DNA of 64,000 nt from positions 186,001 to 250,000 of the forward strand of contig BDDD01001363.1 of NCBI GenBank assembly GCA_001972305.1, given 5' to 3'. Below, piece by piece: positions 1-19,060 of this stretch. The first letter of the stretch is position 1. Each line of letters starts with the position of its first letter. Under the pieces are notes generated by a model. The model had not been told where the DNA came from and did no database searches. It saw only the letters and a list, made by a program, of their open reading frames with translations. A program made the position numbers and the translations under genes. The stretch comes from Cephalotus follicularis (lineage: Eukaryota > Streptophyta > Magnoliopsida > Oxalidales > Cephalotaceae).

Positions 1-1240
1 TGATGGGGAATGACAGTATGTATCCCATTGAATTTGCTATTGTGGACATTGAGAACATGGACAATTGGGAATGGTTTATACACTTTTTGTAGTTGGATTT
101 GGGTTCTGTTGAGCAGAGGGGATGGACCTTCATCACTAACCGGTAAAAGGTGATTTTATTTTCTTAATTTATAGGGTTAACATCTATATTCCAACTGATT
201 TCATTACTAATTGGTTATTATATTACAATTGCTGGGCTTGTGTTTAGTCTTTCATGAATTGCATCCAGGTGTTGACCATAGATTCTGTGAGGCATCTATA
301 TTGCAACTTCAAGAAGTCCTATCCTGGGATGGATCTAAAGGACTTGTTGTGGGAAGCAGCTAAGGCCACAACACAAGAAGACTTCAAGAAGCATATGGAT
401 CAGCTTAAAAAACTCAATTTAGAAGCATATGGGTATCTGATGGGTAAGGAATTCAGGTTGTGGACCAGACATGCCTTCAGGCCATTTCCCAAGTGGGACA
501 TGTTGCTGAATAACCTGTGTGAGTGCTTCAATTCTGCCATCATGGAGGCAAGGAGTAAGCCAATCGTCACCATGTTGGAGATGATCAAGCTGTACATCAT
601 GGACAGAATAGTGAAGAAGAGGCAGAGGCTGGAAGATTATGGTGGACCAATCTGTCCAAAAATACAAGCTAAGATTGAGAATGCTAGAAGAGGTGCCAGT
701 TACTGTATACCTCATTAGGATGGTAGAGTATTCCAAGTTTGTGAGATGAATGAACCTAGAGGATTTGTGACTAGCTTAGAAAAGAGGACATACAACTGCT
801 ACAAATGGGACCTCACTAGGATCCCTTGTAAGCATGTCATAACTTGCATCAACTTTGATCACAAAAAAATTGAAGATTTTATTGATCCTTTCTACCTCAA
901 TGATACATACCTGAAAACTTACTGACACGCTGTTAATGCCCCCAATGGTCCAATCTATGGCCAAAGGCTCCTGAGAAAGAGCCGATTTGCCTCCACCATT
1001 CAAGAAATTGACTGGGAGGCCCTAGACAGTGAGAAGAAGGGATCTAGATGTGCGTCAAAACCCTTACAAATTACCAAGGAAGCACCAAATTCATACCTGC
1101 TCAAGGTGTCATCAATTTAGTCAGAACAAAAAAATCTTGCAAGAGTCAGCTCAAAGATGTAGGGGGAGCAACAGGGGTAGAGGCAGAGGCAAGAAGAGGA
1201 GCAGTCAAACATTCATGGGAATCGGGTAAAGGAAAAAGGT
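1..1240 (+). pseudogene. MULE (Mutator-like) transposase remnant, 5' end outside window
   Basis: Translated in shifting frames, this stretch reads as the C-terminal half of a plant MuDR-type transposase. The first 150 bases give the end of the DDE/RNase-H-like core (an MYPIEFAIVDIEN-like segment, then WEWFIHFL). From about 254 to 718 a helical region follows (VRHLYCNFKKSYPGMDLKD, later ECFNSAIMEARSKP). Around 795-860 there is a SWIM-type zinc finger (CYKWDLTRIPCKH). A basic RGRGRGKKR tail follows near 1165-1210. It is broken: an in-frame TAG at about 91, a likely frameshift near 280, a stop at 716 (CIPH then TAG) and a TGA near 923. The N-terminus and left terminal repeat lie upstream of the window. 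In the family this enzyme cuts and moves MULE elements; this copy cannot make one. Confidence 0.85.
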
Positions 1241-2323
1241 GGGTGTTTTGTCAGTTCATTATATATTATGCATTTGTATGCTCAGCTAATAATTATTTTT
1301 TTGTCAATGGTATAGGAACAAATAGAAGGACGCCAGAGCGAACACAATGATTGTGCTACTAGGGCTGGTTCTACTATTGCAACTGCTGGAGCTAAGGGTG
1401 GTGAAGGTAGGGGTTGTTCTGCTTCTACAACTGCTACTGGAAGGCATAATCTAAACTTGGTGGTAAAGGATATGAAGATGTCTTTAACAATGCAAATCCC
1501 CAGTGGACTAGTTGGGTTCTTTTTTTTTTTTCCTGTCTAGAGTTGCATTTAGCAATTTTGGGTGTAGTGCTTGATGCCAGCATTTTTGGGTGTAGTTCTT
1601 GATACTTGGATGTACACCAATATTATGAGATGTTAAATTAATGGTGGAATGGAGTTTGAATTGACTCAGCTCCATATAATTTTGTAATGATGTTGATGTT
1701 AATGAATATGATGGATTTTGCTGGTATTAATGAATATGATGGATTGAGCCTTTGCAAATGATTTTTCCATTGTGTGGTTGGTGTATGATGGATTTATATT
1801 ATAAGATTGATGGTTATTGAAGATTGATAAATGTGCAGTTGTTGATGGATTCATATGGTGCATGGATTTATAGTATACATGTGCATATTTAAGCATTGAT
1901 GAATGTGCAGTTGAAGATGGATTTATGTTGTGCATGGATTTATATTATCCATCTACAGATTTGAGCATTTTCATTCCTCGACAGTTGTTGCAACTTGATT
2001 GACGAGTCTGCAGATTTAAGCATTTCCATTCCTCAATTGCATTTTCATCCCCGTTATCCTTCAATTGCAATTTCATTGCATTTTCATTCCCATCAATACC
2101 AACATCACTCAATACAAATAATCTTAAAAACACCATAAATTGCATTTTCATTAGCCAAATTACATAAGAATAACAATTGCAATTCAGAACATACATCCCT
2201 CGACAGACCCAAATCACATACAACCTATGCAAATCATCTAAAAAACAACAAAGCTAGATGGAAAAGAACAACAACGAAGTAACCTATATTACACACGGTA
2301 CAAAATTTCTCTACCAAACAGCT
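1241..2323. other. Intergenic/intra-element spacer with degenerate ATGGATTTAT repeats
   Basis: No gene is seen. Between about 1690 and 1960 the words TGATGGATTTATATT and TGCATGGATTTAT recur several times with drift. A smaller repeat GATTTGAGCATTTTCATTCC / GATTTAAGCATTTCCATTCC lies at 1960-2035. The short reading frames on both strands are by-products of this low-complexity repetition. The stretch separates the transposase remnant from the convergent GRF-finger remnant and is probably transposon-internal. Confidence 0.5.
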
Positions 2324-2891
2324 TTATAGATTCTTTTGCATATCTTTCATCTCATTTTGTAGTGCAACAAGCTCATCAAACAGTTCAGTAGCATCATTTG
2401 GCAGATTCATCTTGCTTGCCCTCGACTCTTTTCTTAGCTCAGTAATGAGCTCATCTCTTTCATTCCTGTCATCCCTCAACTGTTTGATAACCTTCTTCGC
2501 TTGTAATGGAACGTCATTATCATGCCAAACAAAAAAAAATCACAAGCTTTGCCCTGACCAAATACCCAAAACGCTACGCTGTCCGTGTCATTACCCTGAT
2601 ATGAATCACTACAATTGACCACACATCATGAACCAAATTTGAATTTGTATACTATGCAACTGTAATCTGATCGAATTTGGCCGATTTTGTTAATTTTACA
2701 ACAACAATAATAAAAGTTTTGAGAAAAAAAACGAAATAATTTCATCTCACCATGGGTTTTGGGCAGTTGAAAAAACGACGGCCGGGATTCAACTCACTCC
2801 AAGATGTTCGCAACGTTGCTTTCAAGCCACAACGACATAGCAATTATTGGCTCTTATACACTGACGAAGCATAGGTTGACGAGGAGGCCAT
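2324..2891 (-). pseudogene. GRF-type zinc finger / coiled-coil small protein (At4g04775-like) remnant
   Basis: On the minus strand, ATG at 2891 opens MASSSTYASSVYKSQ. Then comes an in-frame TAA, then a GRF finger half (CRCGLKATLRTSW, NPGRRFFNCPKPM) that ends at a clean GT donor (exon 2751-2891). A second exon (2324-2553, acceptor TTTGGTCAG) supplies the other finger half, GKACDFF. After a frameshift in a run of nine T it continues as WHDNDVPLQAKKVIKQL and an E/R/K-rich coiled coil, ending EMKDMQKNL-stop. GRF fingers are C-x-C-G ... C ... C nucleic-acid-binding domains, and small GRF plus coiled-coil proteins are very repetitive in plants. The two lesions (one stop, one homopolymer frameshift) make this a young pseudogene or, less likely, a functional copy with sequence errors. 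It faces the MULE transposase remnant tail to tail. Confidence 0.72.
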
Positions 2892-3801
2892 GGGCAGCAA
2901 CTTTGTTTGTGGAGAGTGGTAGAAATTGATGTCGTGCGTTTTTGGGGGTCGGTTCAACAAGAGAGATTTGGAAGAAACTGATCTTCCAAATGATTGTTAG
3001 GGTTTGAGAAGTTGGGGATGGGGAGAAGAAATCTGATTGGGATTTTAGGGTTGGTTAGTTCAAGGTTTAAGGTTGATCTTCCAAATGATTTTAGTTTGTC
3101 CGTTTCGAATTCTTGGATTTTTTTTAGTTGTTTTGTTATTTTTTTTTGTTTTTTAATTAGCATACAAGTTCTTTTTTTTGTTTTTTAATTAGTTTTTAGG
3201 GTAATGACACGCGTTAGTATAGTGTTGAGAGGGAAAAAATGCGTCAATTTCTACGTGAACGCCACGTAAGATCCTGTTAGTTTAACTAAAAGTAACGTTA
3301 ACGATAATTTTGATTAGTTTCATGCGTTGAGATCAAAATAATGATCAATGAAAATATTAAAAGATATAATGATGTTAACCATTTATTTATTAACATTTTC
3401 ACATGATTATAATTGATATTAAATACTTCGTTTTGTTCTATTCCTATACAAAGAGCGGTAAATAGTGATGATTAAAAAAAAAAACGTTTAACACAATGTT
3501 ATTATGCTTGCCTGTATTTTAACAAAGAAAAATACGAAGCTACGCACCCAATGACAGGGTGCCACAACAGCAAATACAGCGCAGATTTAAAGAGACGAAA
3601 CTACCCTTAATAAATGGCACCTATTCCAATGAAAGACCCCGTCAAAATTGTCGACGAAAAGATAATAATCCTAAAAAAGTCAAATAAGTTTCTCTCTCCC
3701 TCCACCACGTCTCTTTTTTCCATGACAGTTTCCACTCTTGCCTGAGTGGTGATTCACAGACACGAACACCCACCAATCGAATACAAAGAAAGGAAAAGAA
3801 A
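2892..3801. other. Intergenic: T-rich repeats, then GFAT 5' flank
   Basis: A phrase containing GATCTTCCAAATGATT occurs twice (about 2979 and 3076), and a T-run followed by GTTTTTTAATTAG occurs twice (about 3140-3190). This suggests a local duplication at the edge of the MULE. Sequence from about 3195 (GGGTAATGACACGCG) could be the right terminal repeat of that element, but its partner is outside the window. The last 150 bases before 3802 are the presumed 5' UTR and promoter of GFAT; no convincing TATA box is seen. Confidence 0.35.
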
Positions 3802-12194
<8,393 letters not shown>

Positions 12195-13654
12195 AGGTTT
12201 GTTTTGCTCATTGGGTTCTTACTATGGGAAACAACAAAACTCAATATTAGCTTCAACTAGAGGTTCTTTTACTAATTTCATGGCCTGGAATCCCTTTTTT
12301 TTTTTTTTTTGTATTTTATTAGATTCTTAGGTTATGCATTTCGTGCCTTCTAAATTATTAGAAATAGCACATTGACAACACTGTGCGACCCAGGCTCTCG
12401 TTTTATTTTTGGTGAGTGTTTGATGGGCACGATTCATTTCATTTGTATTGATGGTTCTATTTTATTTGTATTTTATTGTTAGCTTTGAATATTTTAATCC
12501 TTCTACCCCTCTATTTTAAAGTTATTTTGACTTGATTTTTTTTTTTTTAAAAGGTTGAGATTTATGTAATTGTGCATATATATCCCTATCAATGAAAGTC
12601 TTAGCTATACAAGCTATATTATTAGCTTGATTTAATTGCGCATTTAGGTAATTGAACTAAAAGATTGGTTGATTGAGTAAACTTAATTTTCAAAGTTTGC
12701 TCAATTGAGTTCATGCCATTAGCTACCGTAACTAGACCGTTAATTCATCGTATACAATTCTACATGACCCGTACATGAGTTGCGACCATAAAATAGATCT
12801 AGTAATATAAACTTGTTTGGAAAGGAAATCATTTCTTACTCATCCTGGGATATTTTCTACGATAAAACAACAGGGGAATTATATTTTTTATATATAATTA
12901 TTGAATTTGATATATATATATATATATATAATGTATGTCAATTTTTTTATTAATACATCTATATAGATGATCAAATAAACAATTTTTTAGTAGTGTATAT
13001 AAAAATTATATATAAGACAAAATTGTTATGCATAAATAGTATATTTATAGATTTACATTAACTTGAAAATTAATATATATAATTTACATATATAAAAACT
13101 ACAATTTGTACATTGACTCGTTGAGAAAAATATCTAAAAATAATTACAAAGGGGAATGGCTATATCACTTTTTGTTTGGAAATGGAACCTGCATGAGGTG
13201 TCATGTTGTAGGTTGTTGGAAATTTTTTTACACATTGAATGGTATTACGGAAACTAAATAAAAATTTATATTCTAAATCTAACCTTAATTCTCAACCTTG
13301 TCATTTTAATTAAATTATTATTATTATTATTATTTATTTTATGTATATCGATAGGGCTACAAAGGTTATTTGTGTAAGGTGAACGTAAAAAGGTTGCACT
13401 TACATTGCGGGTGAGTTGGAAGATGGACGCGTCAGGATGACAGAAACGAATCTGGCATTTGAATGTGCGTGGGTGCGTGACTGCGTGCATGCTTGAGTAA
13501 AGCTTCATCATGGCAAATGTGTTATCCTATGGGAATATCGAGATGGAGGAGTCTATACATTTATTGTGTATTGTGAAAAGCTTAGCATCTGTTTGATATT
13601 GTGGCAGAGGTCAATCCACATCTATTGGGTATCTTGTTAAATAATTCCATTTAT
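12195..13654. other. GFAT 3' flank and AT-rich intergenic DNA
   Basis: The first few hundred bases are the likely 3' UTR. Beyond that the DNA is AT-rich with short microsatellites, a TA run at about 12911-12931 and a TTA run near 13316-13332. No coding signal on either strand. Confidence 0.5.
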
Positions 13655-13808
13655 ATATGGGACAATTACAAATACCTCCCTGAGGTATTTCTCTACAAAT
13701 TTTTCCTCCCTCTATTTTAAGATATTACAAAAACCTCCTTGAGGTATTAATCCATCAAACAAAAACCTTCCTGGAGTATTAAAATACCCAGAATACCCCT
13801 AACTTTAC

Positions 13809-13841
<33 letters not shown>

Positions 13842-14071
13842 TTACAAAAGCCTCCCTGAGGTATTATTTTACAACTTTTTTCTCCCTCTATTTTAAGATC
13901 CAACAAAAACCTCACTGAGGTATTAATCCATCCAACAAAAACCTCTCTGAGGTATTATTTTACAACTTTTTCCTCCCTCTATTTTAAGATACTACAAAAA
14001 CCTCAATGAGGTATTAATCCATCAAGTAAAAACCTCATTGAGGTATTAAGATACCAAAAAACCTCACACTT

Positions 14072-14120
<49 letters not shown>
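13655..14120. repeat. Tandem CCTC..GAGG repeat units with (TAA)n tracts
   Basis: About three diverged units of roughly 110-130 bp, each containing AAAACCTCNNTGAGGTATTA, the phrase AATCCATC(A/C)AA and CTCCCTCTATTTTAAGAT. They lie at about 13665-13800, 13845-13950 and 13950-14060. Each unit holds two short self-complementary CCTCNNTGAGG cores. A TAA microsatellite follows twice (about 13807-13838 and 14072-14118). This looks like a known class of plant dispersed repeat with an internally duplicated unit; there are no coding features. Confidence 0.75.
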
Positions 14121-14121
<1 letters not shown>

Positions 14122-15929
14122 TACATAACAAAATCTCCCACCACTTCATTTCATGTTGGAGGACATCGACGACCTTGATGGAGGCCTTGTGGAGAGATCA
14201 AAGATGATGGTGGGGGATGCCGTGTATGTGCTCTCTTGAAGCATTTGTTCCTTTCTTTTTGGCACATAAACATACTACTTTTAATGTATGAACATATGAC
14301 TAACAAAAAGTGTATCATAAAGTATAAATAACACATATGTCAAATTTAGAATAGTTTGTAGCATAACATCATGTGTTTGGTTCTTGTGGTTTTTCTTTTT
14401 GGTTGGGGGAAATGGAATCATATTGTTAAGTATTGTATTCTTATGTTTCACATTCTTACGAGGAATCACATTACTATTTTGTTTAATAATGTTGATTCTC
14501 ATGAATGTTTTATTCTAGCGTTCGGTTTATCATAGAAATCTTGTAGAAATCTAAGTAAAAATCTTATAGTATGTAATTATTTGGTAAAATGGAGATAGTT
14601 TTATCTATTTAGAGAGAAATTCAATAGTACAATAAACATAAAAAATGGATTCTCATGAAAATTTGATTTCCATAAATTTTCATATGAATCACTTATCCAC
14701 GTTTTGTGGATAAGCTATTCCTTCTAGAATAAAACATTCCTAAAAATATTTAATAATTATCCGAACCAAACTCCGACATTTAAAGGAATTCTATAAGTAT
14801 CCTCGAAATGTTGGATAATTCGTTGAACTACACGCACCGTTAAAGTTTATTATTAAAATCCCAATAATCGCTAAAATCTTAAACCCTTGTGAATCGTAAA
14901 ACTTTAATAATAAAAAAAAAGGTAGAGTTAATCCAAAAAGTTTAGTGTGTATCAAGGCAAAACAAAGGAGGAGAAATGATCATTGGTTTGCTTATAATTA
15001 GAGGAAGATATAGTCTGTGTGTAACTGATTGTCATGTTATCGTGTGTACAATAATTTTTTTCCCCTTTAATTTTCTTTTTATTGAACACTTAAGATGATA
15101 GACTAAACTTATTTATTAGTTGATTAAAATTAACTAGAAGAGAATATAAATTAATAAGACTCAAAAGGATCTGTTGACATTTGATAAGAACAATTTTTTT
15201 TAAGGGCATATACATCATAATCCCCTAAATTATACTATTTACATTAAATCTCCAATATGATCCAAATATTTTTTAAAAAGTTGGGGGGCCATGGCTCCTA
15301 TTAGTCGGGACTAAATCTTCTATTGCATTGTCTGCAGCAGCATATCTCATTTGCTATTAGTCTCCACGAAGAACCGCCCTTGATGTCGTGGGAGAGGAGG
15401 GAGAGGCACTATTTCAAGAGGTTGCCAGTCGGCGATGACGATGACAGTGGCGGTGAGATGTGTTTTCACAAAAGTAGTTTATTCTAGTTTAAATAGTTGA
15501 AGCATTTTTATGTCAAAGTTATGCAATTTCTCAATAATGCAGCGGATTAGCTATCTTACAGATTTACTTTGGCGCCATTTTTTACTTTAAAGCATCTCCA
15601 AGGTTTGGACCTCGGGAAGATGGATGAAGTGGTGGTCGATTTGGTTAGGGTTGAATGGATTCAAGTGTACGCTTTGTTGAATGATAAGCCAAAATCAAAC
15701 CCTTCATTTATCATACTTTTTATTAACAATGATTCTATATTGACATTAACTTTGTTAAAGAATTTATCAGAAAGTGGCATGACGAAATACAATGGTCATA
15801 TTTAAAACATCGTAAATAAAGTTTAAAAAGTATCGCTGATGTTTAGCAAATGAGTTTGTGATGTTTGAAACATGATCACTGACACTTGGTCTTGTCACTT
15901 TTGACAAATTTTTTTAATGAGTAAATTAG
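14121..15929. other. Intergenic; MITE-like hairpin and possible gene fragment
   Basis: Mostly AT-rich. At 14692-14714 a 9-bp perfect hairpin (CTTATCCAC / GTGGATAAG, GTTTT loop) lies inside a segment with a diverged relative at about 44290-44410. From 15381 a short open stretch (MSWERRERHYFKRLPVGDDD) meets a GT donor near 15454. From 15569 a frame reads FTLKHLQGLDLGKMDEVVVD. Neither is a family I recognise; together they could be a captured gene fragment. Confidence 0.3.
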
Positions 15930-16917
15930 TGACTATAAAATTACTCTTTTATTAATTATTTTTGGAAGCCTAGAAAGGATGAATAGGCTTTTTAAAATAG
16001 GTTTCCAAAATTACAATCAATAATGTATACACCATAAATGCAAAAATTAAAGAGTAAGGGTAAAAGAGTACAAACGATTTTATAGCGGTTCAGTCCAAAA
16101 CGTGCTTACGTCCACTCCTCATAACCTCTTCTTGAGTTCCATTAGAATTGCAACAATTTTGCCTTACAAACCTTGAAGCTCCAACCAAGTTTCAAGAGTT
16201 TGAATTAACCAGAGACAACCTCTCTAGAGTTTAAAATGAAACAAAAAGTGTTTGAAGGTTTACAATGAAGCACTAATATTATAAAGCTTTAATGATAATC
16301 AATAAAGAATAGAACTTTGTGAAAGAGAAGGTTTTTGTCTTGTTGAGTTTTTTGTGATTTCTTGACTTGAAGCTTTTGATTCTTGTGAGTACTTGCTTTT
16401 TGGATGAATAGAATGAATAGTTGAGGTTCTTGAAGTTTTTTTTTTTGAGTTCTTATATAATGTAGGACAAAAGTTGGCATTTCCCATGGTTTCCGATGAC
16501 TATATTTAAGGAATAAAACTTTAATTCCTGTCAGATTAGTCGACTAGGCTTCAGCTATCCATTAGTTGCTATTTAAAACAAAAGAGTACTACGATCATTA
16601 GCTGATAGGGTAGTCGATGTTAGTCGACTAATACAAATTTTTAAATGCACGATTTTTGGCAAGGAATTGTAGCTAGTGCAAACTGGCTTGGTAGCTAATG
16701 GGGTAGTCGATTATTAGTTGACTACCAATGAACTATCTCTACTGTAAACAGGGATACTCACAAGGCATTGTTCCGAGACTTTAGCCGATCAAATTAAGAT
16801 ACATGTATAAGCTTATAACACATTATTGAAGTATTCATATCATCAAATACATATTCATAACTTTTGTTAATCATCGAAATATAACAAAACATTTGTATAA
16901 GGCGGCAAAGGTCAACA
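15930..16917 (-). mobile_element. Solo LTR, Copia-like family (copy A)
   Basis: On the minus strand this starts TGTTGACCTTTGCCGCC (16917) and ends in CA at 15930. Flanks are ATTAG (15925-15929) and ATTAT (16918-16922), a 4-of-5 target duplication. A TATA-like TTATATAA lies at 16453-16460. Near the 3' end is the conserved block seen in copy B (ACAAACGATTTTATAG, GGTTC, TACGTCCAC; about 16068-16115). Upstream of the TATA, at 16535-16740, TAGTCGACTA palindromes repeat. No PBS or coding sequence adjoins either end, so it is called a solo LTR. The right boundary and the shared block are firmer than the left boundary. Confidence 0.6.
16535..16740. repeat. TAGTCGACTA palindrome cluster in U3 of LTR A
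   Basis: ATTAGTCGACTAGG near 16536, GTTAGTCGACTAATAC near 16620, and GGTAGTCGATTATTAGTTGACTACC near 16702-16730 are all built from the 10-bp palindrome TAGTCGACTA or one-base variants. They lie 80-280 bp upstream of the LTR TATA, in the U3 promoter region. Function unknown; palindromic repeats there could be binding sites for dimeric transcription factors (inference). Confidence 0.6.
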
Positions 16918-17183
16918 ATTATAATAAATGGTCAAGATTAAAATACGTATCAACTTATATAGGCGGCCATATCAATTTAAAAATATAATTTTTAAAGATT
17001 TTCAGATAACCATATTAGCATAAATAACAGACACACCAGTATAATAACGATTTCTATTAACTTGTGGGTTAATTGATCAATTTTTATTGGTTCAGTTTCT
17101 AATTGAGCAATTTCAAAGTTCATTAGGGTATTTGATCTCACACTCTAAGTACAGGGAGCTATTTGTTTATTGGAATCAGAGGG
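16918..17183. other. Spacer between LTR A and the long LTR
   Basis: AT-rich, non-coding. TTGGAATCAGAG at 17170-17181 resembles an initiator-Met primer-binding site, but no LTR end precedes it on the + strand. Nothing else is seen. Confidence 0.3.
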
Positions 17184-17792
17184 TGTGCACCCCGAACTCG
17201 TAGGGGGTTCCTAGACATCACTAACATCTAATCAATCACTTTATCCATGAGTTGGGTATTAGTTAAAGCTTATTCTATACAACGAAAAACCATGAAAACT
17301 TAAAACTTAACACATGTGCGTGTATCCATTCAACATTCTTGTACACTAATGCAATACATACCATAAGTCCATAATAATCCATATAGTTCAATACAATCCA
17401 TATTATCTTTTACAATTCCTTACAGTTCATGACTTATACAATAAAACCCATCAGTCAACAGCATCCCTGCATCTAGGCTCCATGCATCTGTACTGTCACT
17501 CATCTCTATATCCATAACCATTGCCACTAGCCCCTAATCCATTTGTGCCTGACCACATAAAGATGCCCCATTCCGAAGGATCGGTCAGCCCATGGGCCTT
17601 GCAGAACCTTAACCACTATGCTGATGATATGAACAAGTATCGCAAATATCAATGCATGTCATAGCCAAAAATCTTGCTAATTGATCTTTAAGGCCTTCTC
17701 TATCAATTAGATGCGTGAACAGTTTCGGTTAACGAATCCATATATATAGTCGTCCCACACCAACATATATATAGACCGTGAACCTAATCATA

Positions 17793-18954
17793 CACTCTGA
17801 AAAACATCTATATGGCAAGTTATTATATTGATAAATTGTTTGCAGAATTAACAAAATATGAACTATGAAACTAAACAAACAATTAGAAGAACAATTATAC
17901 AAACAACAAAAAGTAAAGAGAGAAGGGATAGAGAGTGTGCAAACGATTTTATAGTAGTTCGGCAAAATCCGTGCCTACGTCCACTTTCTCAAGAACCCCT
18001 CGAGATTCCACTAGAGACCACTAGCAACCTTTGATTTTGGCTTGCGGGTGCAAATAAAAGAAAACCACCTTACAAGTGATTGACCCCCTTTGATAATCCT
18101 ACTAAGGGTTCACTTCCCTTGATTATCTCACGAATGATTCACTCCTCTCTTTTACAATGAAAGATATATATGGATGGTTTTGGGTTTACAAATAACCTCT
18201 TAAAGGTTGGATATGAAAGTGTAAGATTACAAGTCTTGAGCTTTGATGTGTTTGAAAGTTGTAGTTTTTCTCTCTTGAAGTTCTTCTCTTATGTAGATGA
18301 AAGTTGAGCTCTTGAAAATGATTTATGCAAAAGTCATTTTGTTCTCCTTTTGATCTAGTGTTTTATAGCTGAATTTTGAATTGTTTGGAGCTATTATTTT
18401 GCCTTGGGAAATGCTCCTTTTTGTCTTGAGAGTTGTTACTTTTGCCTTGGAAGATGTAGCTTTAGTCTTGGGACTTCATACTTTAGTCTTGGGAAATGTT
18501 ATTTCAATCTTGGAAGTTGTTCCCTCTTCAAACAATGTATTAAAACTGATGCTAGTAATTTCTGCCTGCGCTCAAAGCGTCGCCGGAGTAACACTAAGCG
18601 TCGACGCTTATGTTACCGTTATGTGTATGAATTTAAATTTCTCGCTTAGACCGTTGGCGCTTTATTTTGGGAGTCGACTGTTTGCATAAAGCGCTGACGC
18701 TTTATTCCTGAGCGTCGCCACTTTGAGTTCTTCAACTGATTTTGCAAGACACTATTTTTAACCGCTGATACAAGCTCCTTAAGCGTTGACGCCTTGGTCT
18801 AAACCGCTGGCGCTTTCCCTTAGACCGTCGGCGCTTTGATCAATTTCTGCACTTTCTTATTTTGTTTATCTTTTACTTGCACAGAAAGTAACAATGTTAA
18901 ATGCAAATATGTAATCATTAAAACTTAGGATTGAGACTAAAAGTCAACACACTC
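17793..18954 (-). mobile_element. Solo LTR, Copia-like family (copy B), TSD CACTC
   Basis: LTR 17798-18949 on the minus strand: starts TGTTGACTTTTAGTC at 18949 and ends GTTTTTCA at 17798. It is flanked by perfect 5-bp repeats CACTC (17793-17797 and 18950-18954). TATA-like AGCTATAAAA lies at 18361-18370. The block GTGCAAACGATTTTATAG ... GTGCCTACGTCCACTTTC (17936-17985) matches copy A in sequence and in distance from the end (about 141 bp in both). The target duplication shows insertion into the surrounding long LTR, and the lack of internal domains indicates LTR-LTR recombination. Confidence 0.78.
18567..18845. repeat. AAGCGTCGACGCTT-type palindrome cluster in U3 of LTR B
   Basis: At least seven variants of AAGCG-(T/C)-(C/T)-G-(A/C/G)-CGCTT or half-sites: CTAAGCGTCGACGCTTATG (18593), CGCTTAGACCGTTGGCGCTTT (18641), AAAGCGCTGACGCTTTATTC (18688), TTAAGCGTTGACGCCTTGG (18779), AAACCGCTGGCGCTTTC (18802) and TTAGACCGTCGGCGCTTTG (18821). 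They sit upstream of the LTR TATA, the same relative position as the TAGTCGACTA cluster in copy A, but with a different word. Confidence 0.65.
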
Positions 18955-19060
18955 CTATCCATCAATTTATCAGGCAATAGGGCAATTAACTAGATATATA
19001 CACTGTCCTATACCAGCATATATAAATAGTTAACCAAACAATCAATATCCGTAAGTCCAA

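Noticed and set aside
17170..17183. TTGGAATCAGAG, primer-binding-site-like
   Set aside because: It is on the + strand while the adjacent LTR is minus-oriented, and no + strand LTR end precedes it.
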